A stretch of DNA of 29,192 nucleotides, taken from NCBI GenBank assembly GCA_964421815.1, contig CAYQYT010000018.1:1-29192 (forward strand), in the 5' to 3' direction. Every line of letters begins with the position of its first letter. Position 1 is the first letter of the stretch. Position numbers and translations under genes: made by a program. The DNA is from DTU089 sp964421815 (GTDB lineage Bacteria; Bacillota; Clostridia; Oscillospirales; Acutalibacteraceae). This document shows positions 13,540 through 20,434 of the stretch, one piece after another. A model generated the notes under the pieces. The model was given only the letters and a program-made list of their open reading frames with translations, was not told the origin of the DNA and made no database searches.

Positions 13540-15243
13540 ATGAATGATATAAATACTCTTTATGCTTTATGGAAAGAAAAAGCAATTCTTGACAGTGATT
13601 TACAGGAAGAACTCAAATCCATAGAGGGTGACGAGGAGGCAATACTCGACCGATTCTATAAAAATCTTGAATTCGGCACGGGCGGACTTCGCGGTGTTAT
13701 CGGCGCGGGTACAAACCGAATGAATGTCTATACCGTAGGTCAGGCAACACAGGGACTTGCGGATTATCTTAATGAGGCATTTGAGGAACCAAGCGTTGCC
13801 ATTGCCTATGACTCCCGTATTAAATCCGATGTTTTTGCAGAGTGCGCCGCAGGTGTTCTTGCCGCAAACGGCATCAAGGTGTATATTTACCCCGAACTTA
13901 TGCCCACCCCCATGCTTTCCTTTGCAGTTAGAAGATTGGGCTGTTCCTCGGGTATTGTGCTTACGGCAAGCCACAACCCCTCAAAGTATAACGGTTTCAA
14001 GTGCTATGACCCAAGAGGTTTCCAGATTACCGACGAAGCCGCCGCAAAGACCTATGATTATATGAAAAAAGTTGATATGTTTGACGGCGTTAAGCGTATG
14101 GACTTTGAGGATGCTCTCGCAAATGATCTGGTGGATTATATTGAGGATTGGCTCAAGGATGAGTTCATTGAAAAAGTCCTTGAATGTTCCGTAAATCCCG
14201 ACGTTGTGAAAAAATCCGGACTTAAAATCCTTTATACGCCCCTTAACGGTACGGGCAACAAGCCTGTCCGCCGTGTTCTCAAAAAATTGGGTGTTGAGGA
14301 TTTGAGAGTGGTAAAAGCCCAGGAAAAACCCGACGGCAATTTCCCCACCTGTCCTTACCCCAATCCCGAAATTCGTCAGGTGTTTGAAGAAGGTCTTAAA
14401 ATGACGGAGGAATTCCCCGCGGACCTTATGATTGCAACGGACCCCGACTGCGACCGCGTGGGTATTGCGGTACGTGATAACGGGGAATACAAACTTATGA
14501 CCGGTAACGAAGTGGGCGCAATGCTCTGTGAATATTTGCTTTCCCAACTTAAAGAAAAGGGCAAACTTCCCGAGAAACCGGTTGTTGTAAAAACAATTGT
14601 TACAACCCCTCTCATTTCCGCAATATGCAAGGAATACGGAGCAGAAATGGCGGATCTCCTTACAGGCTTTAAATATATCGGAGAACTTGTTACGGAACTT
14701 GACGAAAAAGGCGAGGCGGACAGATATGTTCTCGGTCTTGAGGAAAGTTACGGCTACCTTACGGGTGCCCACGCACGTGACAAGGACGGCGTTAATGCCG
14801 CAATGATTATCTGCGAAATGGCGGCTTTCTACAAAGCACAGGGAATCACTCTCTGGCAGTTTATGAACAGCGTTTATGAGAAATACGGCTATTTCTTCAA
14901 CCGTCTTGACAACTATGCCTTTGAGGGTGCCGCAGGTATGCAGAAAATGGCGGATATGATGGAGTCTTTGAGAAACGATCCCCCGAAAGAAATCAACGGC
15001 AGTAAGGTTGTTTGGGTAGGCGACTACAAAACCGGCAAAACAACTGACGGTGAAACAGGACTTCCCAAATCCAATGTCCTTTCTTACAGAATGGAAAGCG
15101 GCGATACGGTGATTGTAAGACCCTCGGGTACGGAGCCGAAAATCAAAATTTATATTACCGCAAAGGCAAATTCAAGAGAGGAAGCGGAGAAGAAACTTTC
15201 GGTTATTTCCGACAGCGTGAAAACTCTCCTGGGTATTGAATAA
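13540..15243 (+). CDS. alpha-phosphohexomutase (phosphoglucomutase/phosphomannomutase)
   Basis: This 567-aa cytoplasmic enzyme interconverts hexose 1- and 6-phosphates, most likely glucose 1-P and glucose 6-P (PgcA/PGM2-type length). Motifs are FGTGGLRGVIGAGTNRMN (45-62), the catalytic phosphoserine loop TASHNPSKYNG (142-152, S144), the metal loop DPDCDRVG (301-308), the sugar loop GLEESYGYLTG and the phosphate-binding RPSGTEPKIKIY near the C-terminus. AAGGAGAG lies 8 bases before ATG 13540. Its stop codon overlaps the start of a 31-aa membrane peptide (TAATG). Confidence 0.93.
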   Translation: MNDINTLYALWKEKAILDSDLQEELKSIEGDEEAILDRFYKNLEFGTGGLRGVIGAGTNRMNVYTVGQATQGLADYLNEAFEEPSVAIAYDSRIKSDVFAECAAGVLAANGIKVYIYPELMPTPMLSFAVRRLGCSSGIVLTASHNPSKYNGFKCYDPRGFQITDEAAAKTYDYMKKVDMFDGVKRMDFEDALANDLVDYIEDWLKDEFIEKVLECSVNPDVVKKSGLKILYTPLNGTGNKPVRRVLKKLGVEDLRVVKAQEKPDGNFPTCPYPNPEIRQVFEEGLKMTEEFPADLMIATDPDCDRVGIAVRDNGEYKLMTGNEVGAMLCEYLLSQLKEKGKLPEKPVVVKTIVTTPLISAICKEYGAEMADLLTGFKYIGELVTELDEKGEADRYVLGLEESYGYLTGAHARDKDGVNAAMIICEMAAFYKAQGITLWQFMNSVYEKYGYFFNRLDNYAFEGAAGMQKMADMMESLRNDPPKEINGSKVVWVGDYKTGKTTDGETGLPKSNVLSYRMESGDTVIVRPSGTEPKIKIYITAKANSREEAEKKLSVISDSVKTLLGIE

Positions 15244-15338
15244 TGTTTTCTGAAAAAGCAAAAAGGACAATATGTATAATCCTTGTAGGGCTTATGGTTT
15301 TAAGCGTTGGTAGCGTTGTTCTTTCGGTAATATTTTAA
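15243..15338 (+). CDS. 31-aa single-helix membrane microprotein coupled to the phosphohexomutase
   Basis: The peptide has a basic N-terminus (MFSEKAKRT) followed by one hydrophobic helix, ICIILVGLMVLSVGSVV, ending LSVIF. Its ATG shares the last A of the phosphohexomutase stop (TAATG), so it is probably made by translational reinitiation. A terminator starts 19 bases after its stop. Its length and layout (short basic cytosolic end plus one helix reaching the C-terminus) resemble Firmicute miniproteins such as Prli42 and DUF4044-type peptides. I cannot show homology by eye. Confidence 0.62.
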   Translation: MFSEKAKRTICIILVGLMVLSVGSVVLSVIF

Positions 15339-15356
15339 TAATGCATATTTTAAAAA

Positions 15357-15397
15357 CACAGCGACCTGACTTGAATACGGGTCGCTGTGATTTCTTT
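15357..15397 (+). terminator. terminator of the phosphohexomutase unit
   Basis: A 10-bp stem CACAGCGACC/GGTCGCTGTG (15357-15366 and 15380-15389) is followed by ATTTCTTTT. Confidence 0.82.
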
Positions 15398-15428
15398 TGA
15401 TAATATATGGTTTTTAATAAGTAATAAT

Positions 15429-15464
15429 CCAACAAGCCCACCATTTGGTGAGCTTGTTGGTTTT
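15429..15464. terminator. hairpin between convergent genes, likely terminator of the Cys-rich gene
   Basis: A 14-bp stem with one mismatch (CCAACAAGCCCACC with GGTGAGCTTGTTGG) and an ATTT loop lies just past the stop of the minus-strand Cys-rich gene. TTTT follows it on the plus strand, while the minus-strand side is only AT-rich, so its direction is uncertain. Confidence 0.55.
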
Positions 15465-15471
15465 CACTTAA

Positions 15472-15612
15472 TTAGCAGCAACCGCAGTTGTTGTTACAAC
15501 CGCAATCGTTGTTGTAAGGTGCACAGCCACCGCCGTTACCACAGAACAAAACGAGGATTATAAGGATGATAATCCAAGTGCAGCTATTACCGTTGTTGAA
15601 GAAGCAACCCAT
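15472..15612 (-). CDS. Cys-rich 46-aa membrane microprotein (clostridial high-cysteine type)
   Basis: The product starts MGCFFNNGNSCTWIIILIIL and continues VLFCGNGGGC, then ends in the Cys/Asn/Gly tail CGCNNNCGCC. It contains ten Cys in 46 residues, a single hydrophobic helix (about 12-24) and a Gly-Cys-rich tail. AAAGGGGG lies 6 bases upstream of the ATG on the minus strand. Short proteins of this kind are common in sporulating Clostridia, often under the odd label of chorion-class high-cysteine protein, and recall small coat or membrane proteins such as YjcZ. The function is unknown; a role in spores or in metal or redox binding is a guess. Confidence 0.75.
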   Translation of the reverse strand: MGCFFNNGNSCTWIIILIILVLFCGNGGGCAPYNNDCGCNNNCGCC

Positions 15613-15730
15613 TCTCTTAACCCCCTTTCAATGCATAATATGTTATTCCGATTTTTTTGTTACAAAAGGAATATATGTTTGTTTCGGGAAAAGAATAAAA
15701 CCGAAATATCATTGAAAGGTGGCGAGAAAG

Positions 15731-15889
15731 ATGGGCTACAGTTTTGATTTTGATAAATACAAAAAACACAGTCCTGCAGACATAAGGGATTTGATTTCCG
15801 ATGAATACGACTATGAGTATGCCGACGAGTTTGATTATTTGTTCGACGACGAATATGAAGACCATGAGCCGAATGAATACGATATGTAA
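15731..15889 (+). CDS. 52-aa acidic, tyrosine-rich small protein
   Basis: The product begins MGYSFDFDKYKKHSPADIRD and then becomes almost entirely Asp, Glu and Tyr, with repeated motifs such as DEYDYEYADEFDY and DDEYEDHE. No membrane helix or Cys is present. AAAGGTGG lies 8 bases before the ATG. It is divergent from the Cys-rich gene across a 118-base spacer in which I see no clear sigma-A promoter. The composition suggests a disordered or metal-binding protein; no family was recognised. Codon phase is clean over 53 codons, but the short length leaves some doubt. Confidence 0.6.
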   Translation: MGYSFDFDKYKKHSPADIRDLISDEYDYEYADEFDYLFDDEYEDHEPNEYDM

Positions 15890-15909
15890 AATAAGTTCAT
15901 AGACTTGTA

Positions 15910-15938
15910 TTGAATTGTTTAAAATTTTGTCGTATAAT
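15910..15938 (+). promoter_or_regulatory. sigma-A promoter for mcsA-mcsB
   Basis: TTGAAT (15910-15915) and perfect TATAAT (15933-15938) are separated by 17 bases, 22 bases before the mcsA ATG. No CtsR-type heptad repeat was noticed between promoter and start. Confidence 0.72.
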
Positions 15939-15960
15939 ACGGGTAACAGAGGTGAGTGGT

Positions 15961-16452
15961 ATGCTTTGTCAGAACTGTAATAAAAATGAAGCAAATATGC
16001 ACATGAAACGAATTATAAACGGAAGAGCGGCAGAGGTACACCTTTGCTCCGACTGTGCCAGATCATTGGGCTATGGGGAGGCATTTTCCGGCTTCGGTTT
16101 GGGCTTTTCCGATTTTTTGGGGGATTTTCTTTTAAAAGGGGAACATCCATCCAATTCCGCTCGTTGTCCCGTCTGCAACAAAAGTTTTGAGGAAATTGCA
16201 AAAGACGGTAAAATGGGCTGTGCCGAATGTTACTCTGCTTTTTACGACAAACTTCTTCCATCCTTGCAACGTATTCACGGAAAAAGTACCCACATGGGCA
16301 AAAAGCCCACGCAAACAAAAACGGGCGGGGACAAACTGATGATATTAAAAGAACAGTTGGAAAATGCCGTTCGTGAACAGGATTTTGAATCCGCGGTAAG
16401 AATCCGTGACGAAATAAACGCAATATTAAATGCAGGAGGCGAGGAGAAATGA
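15961..16452 (+). CDS. mcsA: McsA, protein-arginine kinase activator (UVR-domain zinc protein)
   Basis: This 163-aa partner of the McsB arginine kinase has two treble-clef-like Cys pairs, CQNC (C3, C6) with CSDC (C29, C32) and CPVC (C69, C72) with CAEC (C87, C90). The C-terminal UVR motif, LKEQLENAVREQDFESAVRI (129-148), resembles UvrB/UvrC and ClpC contacts. I chose ATG 15961 because AGAGGTGAG lies just upstream and MLCQNC is the normal start. The gene overlaps mcsB through ATGA. CtsR, usually encoded before it, is absent here. Confidence 0.93.
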   Translation: MLCQNCNKNEANMHMKRIINGRAAEVHLCSDCARSLGYGEAFSGFGLGFSDFLGDFLLKGEHPSNSARCPVCNKSFEEIAKDGKMGCAECYSAFYDKLLPSLQRIHGKSTHMGKKPTQTKTGGDKLMILKEQLENAVREQDFESAVRIRDEINAILNAGGEEK

Positions 16453-17456
16453 GTGCAAAATGGTATTTGGGCACAGGGGCTCAAAATGATGTTGTCATAA
16501 GCACAAGTATCCACCTTGCCCGTAATGTAGTGCAATTCCCCTTTCCCGCACGCCTTTCGATGCAGGATAAATTAAAGGTGAATTCCGTTATTAAGTCCGC
16601 CGCCGAAACAGTTAAAGACTATGCCTTTAACTATTATGAGATGAAAACACTTTCACAGTCGGAGGTTGTTTCCTTGGCGGAAAGGCACCTTGTCAGTCCT
16701 GAGTTTGCTTCATCCCGTGACGGCAGAGCCCTTCTTCTTACTGAGGATGAATCTGTCAGCATTATGCTTAACGAGGAGGACCATATCAGACTCCAGGTTA
16801 TGTATGCGGGTTTTGCTCTTGACGAGGCATACAGAACCGCCGACAGAATAGACAGTCAGTTAAGCGAAAACCTGGATTTTGCTTTTGATGACAAATTGGG
16901 TTATCTTACCCAGGACCCCACGGCTTTGGGTACGGGAATGAAAGCGTCGGTTGTTTTGCATCTTCCCGCCCTTGTTGCGTCATCTCAAATTACAAAACTG
17001 ATTACAACCGTTTCAAAATTGGGACTTTCTCTGCGAGGTTCTTATGGGGAGGGTGCGGCGGCAAAAGGTGATTTGTTCCGCTTGAGCAACACAATTACCC
17101 TGGGAATTTCCGAAAAAGCCGCAATTGAAAATTTGAAATCAATAGCCCTGCAAATTGCGGCACAGGAACGTGTGGCAAGGGATGAAATCTTCAAGGCACC
17201 CGTTACCGAGGACAGAATTTTCAGAGCCTACGGAGTTTTGAAATACGCAAGGATGATTGATACAAATGAGTTTATGGAACTTATTTCATTGGTGCGTCTC
17301 GGTGCCGTCAAGGGAATAATCAATATGGATTGTTCACTTGTTGAGGCTCTTATGATTCAAATGCAACCTGCCACAATATCACTTTCTGTTGACAGACCCC
17401 TGGACAAAATCGAAAGAGATAAATTGAGGGCACAACTTGTAAGACAGAATTTGTGA
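16449..17456 (+). CDS. mcsB: McsB-type guanido kinase with altered active site
   Basis: McsB phosphorylates arginine residues to mark proteins for ClpCP. This 335-aa copy keeps the fold motifs NEEDHIRLQ (108-116), LRGSYGEGAAAKGDLF (195-210), NTITLGISE (214-222) and RAYGVLKYARMID (259-271), and the C-terminal RDKLRA (323-328), which fits the RDxxRA phosphoarginine-binding motif. It lacks residues normally required for catalysis. The ATP-phosphate-binding SSRIRLARN reads STSIHLARN (18-26), and the catalytic-Cys loop LTSCPTNVGTGMR reads LTQDPTALGTGMK (153-165). It may be a pseudokinase that still senses phosphoarginine, or a strongly diverged enzyme. Its coupling to mcsA suggests the pair still works together. 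No clpC follows. Confidence 0.88.
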   Translation: MSAKWYLGTGAQNDVVISTSIHLARNVVQFPFPARLSMQDKLKVNSVIKSAAETVKDYAFNYYEMKTLSQSEVVSLAERHLVSPEFASSRDGRALLLTEDESVSIMLNEEDHIRLQVMYAGFALDEAYRTADRIDSQLSENLDFAFDDKLGYLTQDPTALGTGMKASVVLHLPALVASSQITKLITTVSKLGLSLRGSYGEGAAAKGDLFRLSNTITLGISEKAAIENLKSIALQIAAQERVARDEIFKAPVTEDRIFRAYGVLKYARMIDTNEFMELISLVRLGAVKGIINMDCSLVEALMIQMQPATISLSVDRPLDKIERDKLRAQLVRQNL

Positions 17457-17534
17457 TTTTTTCTGATCCGAACCCCTGTAAAATGCCCTTTTCATTTCCA
17501 TTTGGGCAATAATTATAATAATAAAACAAAAAAT

Positions 17535-17569
17535 ACTGCCGAAACTAATTATAGTTGGGCAGTTTTTTT
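17535..17569 (+). terminator. terminator after mcsB
   Basis: ACTGCC (17535-17540) pairs with GGCAGT (17558-17563) and continues into an inner AACTA/TAGTT pairing; seven T follow. It lies about 80 bases after the mcsB stop. A weaker TGCCC/GGGCA hairpin precedes it at about 17485-17515. Confidence 0.75.
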
Positions 17570-17570
17570 G

Positions 17571-17599
17571 TTGTATAAACGGGAAAAATGTGGTATCAT
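17571..17599 (+). promoter_or_regulatory. sigma-A promoter with extended -10 for the EamA transporter
   Basis: TTGTAT (17571-17576) and TATCAT (17594-17599) are separated by 17 bases. TGG directly before the hexamer gives an extended -10. The ATG with AGAGG follows 32 bases later. Confidence 0.6.
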
Positions 17600-17631
17600 T
17601 CTCCCGTTATTAATAAAAAATAGAGGTTATT

Positions 17632-18579
17632 ATGTCGGAAAAAGTTTCAAAATCAAAAACTATTGTATCAACTTTTCTTTTAATGCTGGCGGCTTTTATC
17701 TGGGGTACCGCCTTTGTGGCTCAAAGCGAGGGTTTAAAGGAAATAGGTAATTTCACTTTTCTGTGTTTAAGGTCCTGCCTTGCAGTAGTTGTTTTGACCC
17801 CGGTTTCTTTCGTGGTAATGAAAAGAAACAGAAAACTTGTGGGGGACGGACCCCACAATGAAAACAAAACCTTCTTTTCAAAACGGCTTATTTTAGGCGG
17901 TGTTCTTTGCGGAACGTCCGTGTGCTTTGCGTCCCTGGTACAGCAGTACGGAATTATGTATTCAAGTGTGGGCAAGGCGGGGTTTTTGACAACTCTTTAC
18001 ATTCTTATGGTGCCCCTTATCGGTTTGATTTTTAAAAGAAAGGTAAAACCGATTCTTTGGCTTTGCATAGTTATTGCCACTTGCGGTATGTATTTCCTAT
18101 GCGTGACGGATGTGGGGGGAGTAAGTATCGGCGATATTCTTCTCATACTTTGTGCGTTTCTGTTTGCGGTACAGATTATGATTGTTGACCACTTCGTTGA
18201 AACTGTTGACGGAGTACGACTTTCCCTCGTTCAGTTTTTCATATCCGCAGTTATTTCCGCAATAGGTATGTTCGCTTTTGAAAATCCCGACCCGCAGGCA
18301 ATTGCAAGTGCATGGTTCTCGGTTTTCTATGCGGGTGTTATGTCCTCGGGTGTTGCCTTTACTCTCCAGATTGTAGCCCAGAAAAATCTGAATCCCACCG
18401 TTGCAAGTCTTTTAATGAGCCTTGAATCCGTTTTTGCCGCTTTGGCGGGAGCCGTTTTCGGTGAAAGACTTTCGGGTAGCGAGATATTCGGATGTTGTCT
18501 TGTGTTCCTGGCAATCATACTTGCACAACTTCCTGTTGAAAAGTTAATTAAACCTAAAAATACTTCAAAGGGTGTTTAA
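17632..18579 (+). CDS. EamA-family (DMT superfamily) membrane transporter
   Basis: This 315-aa integral membrane protein has two EamA repeats of five helices each. Repeat 1 begins LMLAAFIWGTAFVAQSEGL (17-35), with the LRSCLAVVVLTP helix and a LYILMVPLIGLIFKRK block. Repeat 2 runs from DILLILCAFLFAVQIMIVD to the end and contains LLMSLESVFAALAGAVFGER, the typical DMT C-terminal motif. The substrate is not predictable; related proteins export amino acids, metabolites or drugs. It is transcribed alone, with the terminator beginning inside its last codons. Confidence 0.88.
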   Translation: MSEKVSKSKTIVSTFLLMLAAFIWGTAFVAQSEGLKEIGNFTFLCLRSCLAVVVLTPVSFVVMKRNRKLVGDGPHNENKTFFSKRLILGGVLCGTSVCFASLVQQYGIMYSSVGKAGFLTTLYILMVPLIGLIFKRKVKPILWLCIVIATCGMYFLCVTDVGGVSIGDILLILCAFLFAVQIMIVDHFVETVDGVRLSLVQFFISAVISAIGMFAFENPDPQAIASAWFSVFYAGVMSSGVAFTLQIVAQKNLNPTVASLLMSLESVFAALAGAVFGERLSGSEIFGCCLVFLAIILAQLPVEKLIKPKNTSKGV

Positions 18580-18598
18580 CCGCCCCTTGAAGTTTTTT
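18562..18598 (+). terminator. terminator overlapping the transporter 3' end
   Basis: ACTTCAAAGGG (18562-18572) pairs with CCCTTGAAGT (18584-18593), with one bulged A; a T-run to 18598 follows. The stop codon lies in the loop. Confidence 0.75.
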
Positions 18599-18619
18599 CT
18601 TTTTTAGGTTATCCTTGGT

Positions 18620-18636
18620 TTAACAAAATATTAACA
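18620..18636 (+). promoter_or_regulatory. TTAACA-N5-TTAACA direct repeat before the response regulator gene
   Basis: TTAACA at 18620-18625 and 18631-18636 has an 11-base period, and a TTGACG lies at 18640-18645. A TAGAAT at 18646-18651 could be a -10. PhoP/PhoB-family regulators bind direct TT(A/T/C)ACA repeats at this spacing. The identical arrangement recurs at 20395-20411, which supports it as the operator of the adjacent regulator. Confidence 0.6.
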
Positions 18637-18675
18637 TTGTTGACGTAGAATTTTTTGTGTTCGGGAGGTGTCAGA

Positions 18676-19350
18676 ATGGTTTGCATTTTGGTTGTTGAAG
18701 ACGATATTCAATTTAACAGAATAGTTTGCTCATATCTTGCTGACAGCGGTTACAATGCTGTGGGATGTCACAGCGCCGCCAAAGCACTTGAACAGATGGA
18801 AAACCTGTCCGTTGATGTTATTATTTCCGATATTATGATGAAAGATATTGACGGCTTTGAATTTGCAGAGCAGGTTCGCGGAATAGACAAGGATGTGCCC
18901 ATTTTGTTCCTGACCGCACGTGATGATATGCAGTCCAAGGAAAAAGGCTATCGAATAGGCATTGACGATTATCTTGTCAAGCCCATTGAAATGAAAGAGA
19001 TGGTTTTCAGAATTGAGGCAATTCTGAGGAGAGCCAACATTGCCAACAAAAAGAAAATCACCGTCGGTGACCTGGAACTTGATTCCGTTGAAAGTGCCGC
19101 CTACCTGAATGGGCAGGATTTGGGACTTTCCGTTAAGGAATTTAATATACTTTTTAAATTCCTTTCCTACCCGAAACATACATTTACAAGAACTCAACTT
19201 ATGAATGAGTTTTGGGGCTACGACAGTGAAAGCACATTGAGAACTGTTGATGTTTGTATCACAAAACTCCGGAGTAAAATTTCCGAGTGTAAAGATATTG
19301 AAATTGTTACGGTTCACGGACTCGGATACAAAGCGGTGGTACTTGAATGA
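18676..19350 (+). CDS. OmpR/PhoB-family response regulator
   Basis: This 224-aa two-component regulator has a receiver domain at residues 1-118. The acidic pocket is in VVEDD (6-10), the phospho-acceptor is Asp52 in VIISDIMM, Thr is in LFLTARDD and Lys is in DYLVKPIE. The C-terminal winged-helix DNA-binding domain (about 128-224) includes LSVKEFNILFKFL, the recognition-helix region TLRTVDVCITKLRSKI and the wing VHGLGYKAVV. ATG 18676 is preferred over the upstream in-frame start because GGGAGGTG precedes it and MVCILVVEDD is the normal domain start. It overlaps the kinase gene by 4 bases. Confidence 0.93.
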   Translation: MVCILVVEDDIQFNRIVCSYLADSGYNAVGCHSAAKALEQMENLSVDVIISDIMMKDIDGFEFAEQVRGIDKDVPILFLTARDDMQSKEKGYRIGIDDYLVKPIEMKEMVFRIEAILRRANIANKKKITVGDLELDSVESAAYLNGQDLGLSVKEFNILFKFLSYPKHTFTRTQLMNEFWGYDSESTLRTVDVCITKLRSKISECKDIEIVTVHGLGYKAVVLE

Positions 19351-20393
19351 AAAGAAGCAAACGTGAAAAGGCTTTTGCCAGCAGGTTAAGAAGTTTTATT
19401 GTTGAATTCATTTCCGTATTCTTTATTATTGCTCTGAACGGAACGTTTTTAATATTTGTATTAGTTGCCTTGCTGGGCAGGGAGGCAGCAAGGTATGAAA
19501 TATCTTTGTTTTGCTTCTTGTATCTTTTATTCGGCTGTATTGTTTCCACTGGATTGGTCTATATGGTAAAAGGACGGGTTTACTACAACAAAATCAGATC
19601 CGTTTGCGACACGGCAAAACTTGTGGCAAAAGGTGATTTTACTGCAAGAGTCCCCGTGTATTTTGACAAACCGAAAAGCGAAATGGATTACCTTGCTTTG
19701 AATTTCAATAAAATGCTTGCGGAGATTTCTTCTTTGGAAAATATGAGGAACGATTTTGTTGCCGACGTTTCCCACGAAATAAAGACTCCTTTAAGTGTTA
19801 TTCAAGGCTATGCGGACTTGCTTCAGAACAGAAATTTGTCCGAAGAGAAAAGAACTGAATACTTACAGCGTCTTTTGGAAGCCGGTGACTCTCTGTCAAA
19901 TCTTGTAACAAATATTCTGAAACTCAACAAAATAGAAAATCAGGAAATAATCCGGAAAGAAAAGTTTTCACTTGACGAACAACTCAGGTATTGCATTTTG
20001 TCATTTGAAGATGTGTTGGATGAAAAGAATATTACAATAAAAGCGGATTTGGATGAATTTTTCCTTGAAAGTGACAAAAGCCTTTTGGAAATCGTCTGGA
20101 ATAACCTTATTTCCAATGCGGTCAAATTTATGGGTTTTGGCGGCACTTTAGAAGTGGAATTGAAAAACAAAAACGGAAAAGCATTGGTTAAGATTACGGA
20201 TGACGGATGCGGTATGTCGAAAGACACTTTGAAGCATTGTTTTGATAAATTCTATCAGGGCGATACATCCCATTCCCAAGAGGGCAACGGATTGGGTCTT
20301 GCACTTGTAAAACAGGTTGTAAATATGCTTGACGGCGAGATAACCGTGAAAAGCAAACTGAATGAAGGTACTGTATTTTCGGTAATTCTGTAA
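19347..20393 (+). CDS. membrane sensor histidine kinase with very short external loop
   Basis: This 348-aa partner of the upstream regulator has two membrane helices (about 18-44 and 52-75) separated by only about eight residues (LGREAARY), so it has no real external sensor domain. It then has a HAMP-like linker (77-130), the HisKA motif FVADVSHEIKTPLSVIQGY (137-155) with phospho-acceptor His143, and an HATPase domain with N box WNNLISNAVKF (251-261), G1 DDGCGM (285-290), F box FDKFYQGD and G2 GNGLGLAL (313-320). The layout is that of intramembrane-sensing kinases, which often respond to envelope stress through a partner membrane protein; that role is inferred. The protein that follows in the operon is a candidate partner. 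Confidence 0.92.
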   Translation: MKRSKREKAFASRLRSFIVEFISVFFIIALNGTFLIFVLVALLGREAARYEISLFCFLYLLFGCIVSTGLVYMVKGRVYYNKIRSVCDTAKLVAKGDFTARVPVYFDKPKSEMDYLALNFNKMLAEISSLENMRNDFVADVSHEIKTPLSVIQGYADLLQNRNLSEEKRTEYLQRLLEAGDSLSNLVTNILKLNKIENQEIIRKEKFSLDEQLRYCILSFEDVLDEKNITIKADLDEFFLESDKSLLEIVWNNLISNAVKFMGFGGTLEVELKNKNGKALVKITDDGCGMSKDTLKHCFDKFYQGDTSHSQEGNGLGLALVKQVVNMLDGEITVKSKLNEGTVFSVIL

Positions 20394-20394
20394 C

Positions 20395-20424
20395 TTAACA
20401 TAATTTTAACAATGGTGCTATAAA
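20395..20424 (+). promoter_or_regulatory. TTAACA-N5-TTAACA repeat and putative promoter before the membrane-anchored protein
   Basis: TTAACA at 20395-20400 and 20406-20411 is followed by TATAAA at 20419-20424. The first TTAACA could also serve as a -35, with an 18-base spacer. It is the same repeat with the same 5-base gap as at 18620-18636 and begins 2 bases after the kinase stop. Confidence 0.6.
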
Positions 20425-20434
20425 ATCAATAACC

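Noticed and set aside
13981..14772. Long minus-strand open frame (263 aa) opposite the phosphohexomutase
   Set aside because: It lies wholly inside a gene with all catalytic motifs intact. Its translation has no recognisable domain, and no ribosome site precedes it; it reflects codon bias of the real gene.
15472..15540. Repeated GTTGTT/CCGCAA units that look like a short tandem repeat
   Set aside because: They encode the Cys/Asn/Gly tail of the 46-aa protein on the minus strand; irregular units and the small span rule out a CRISPR or structural repeat array.
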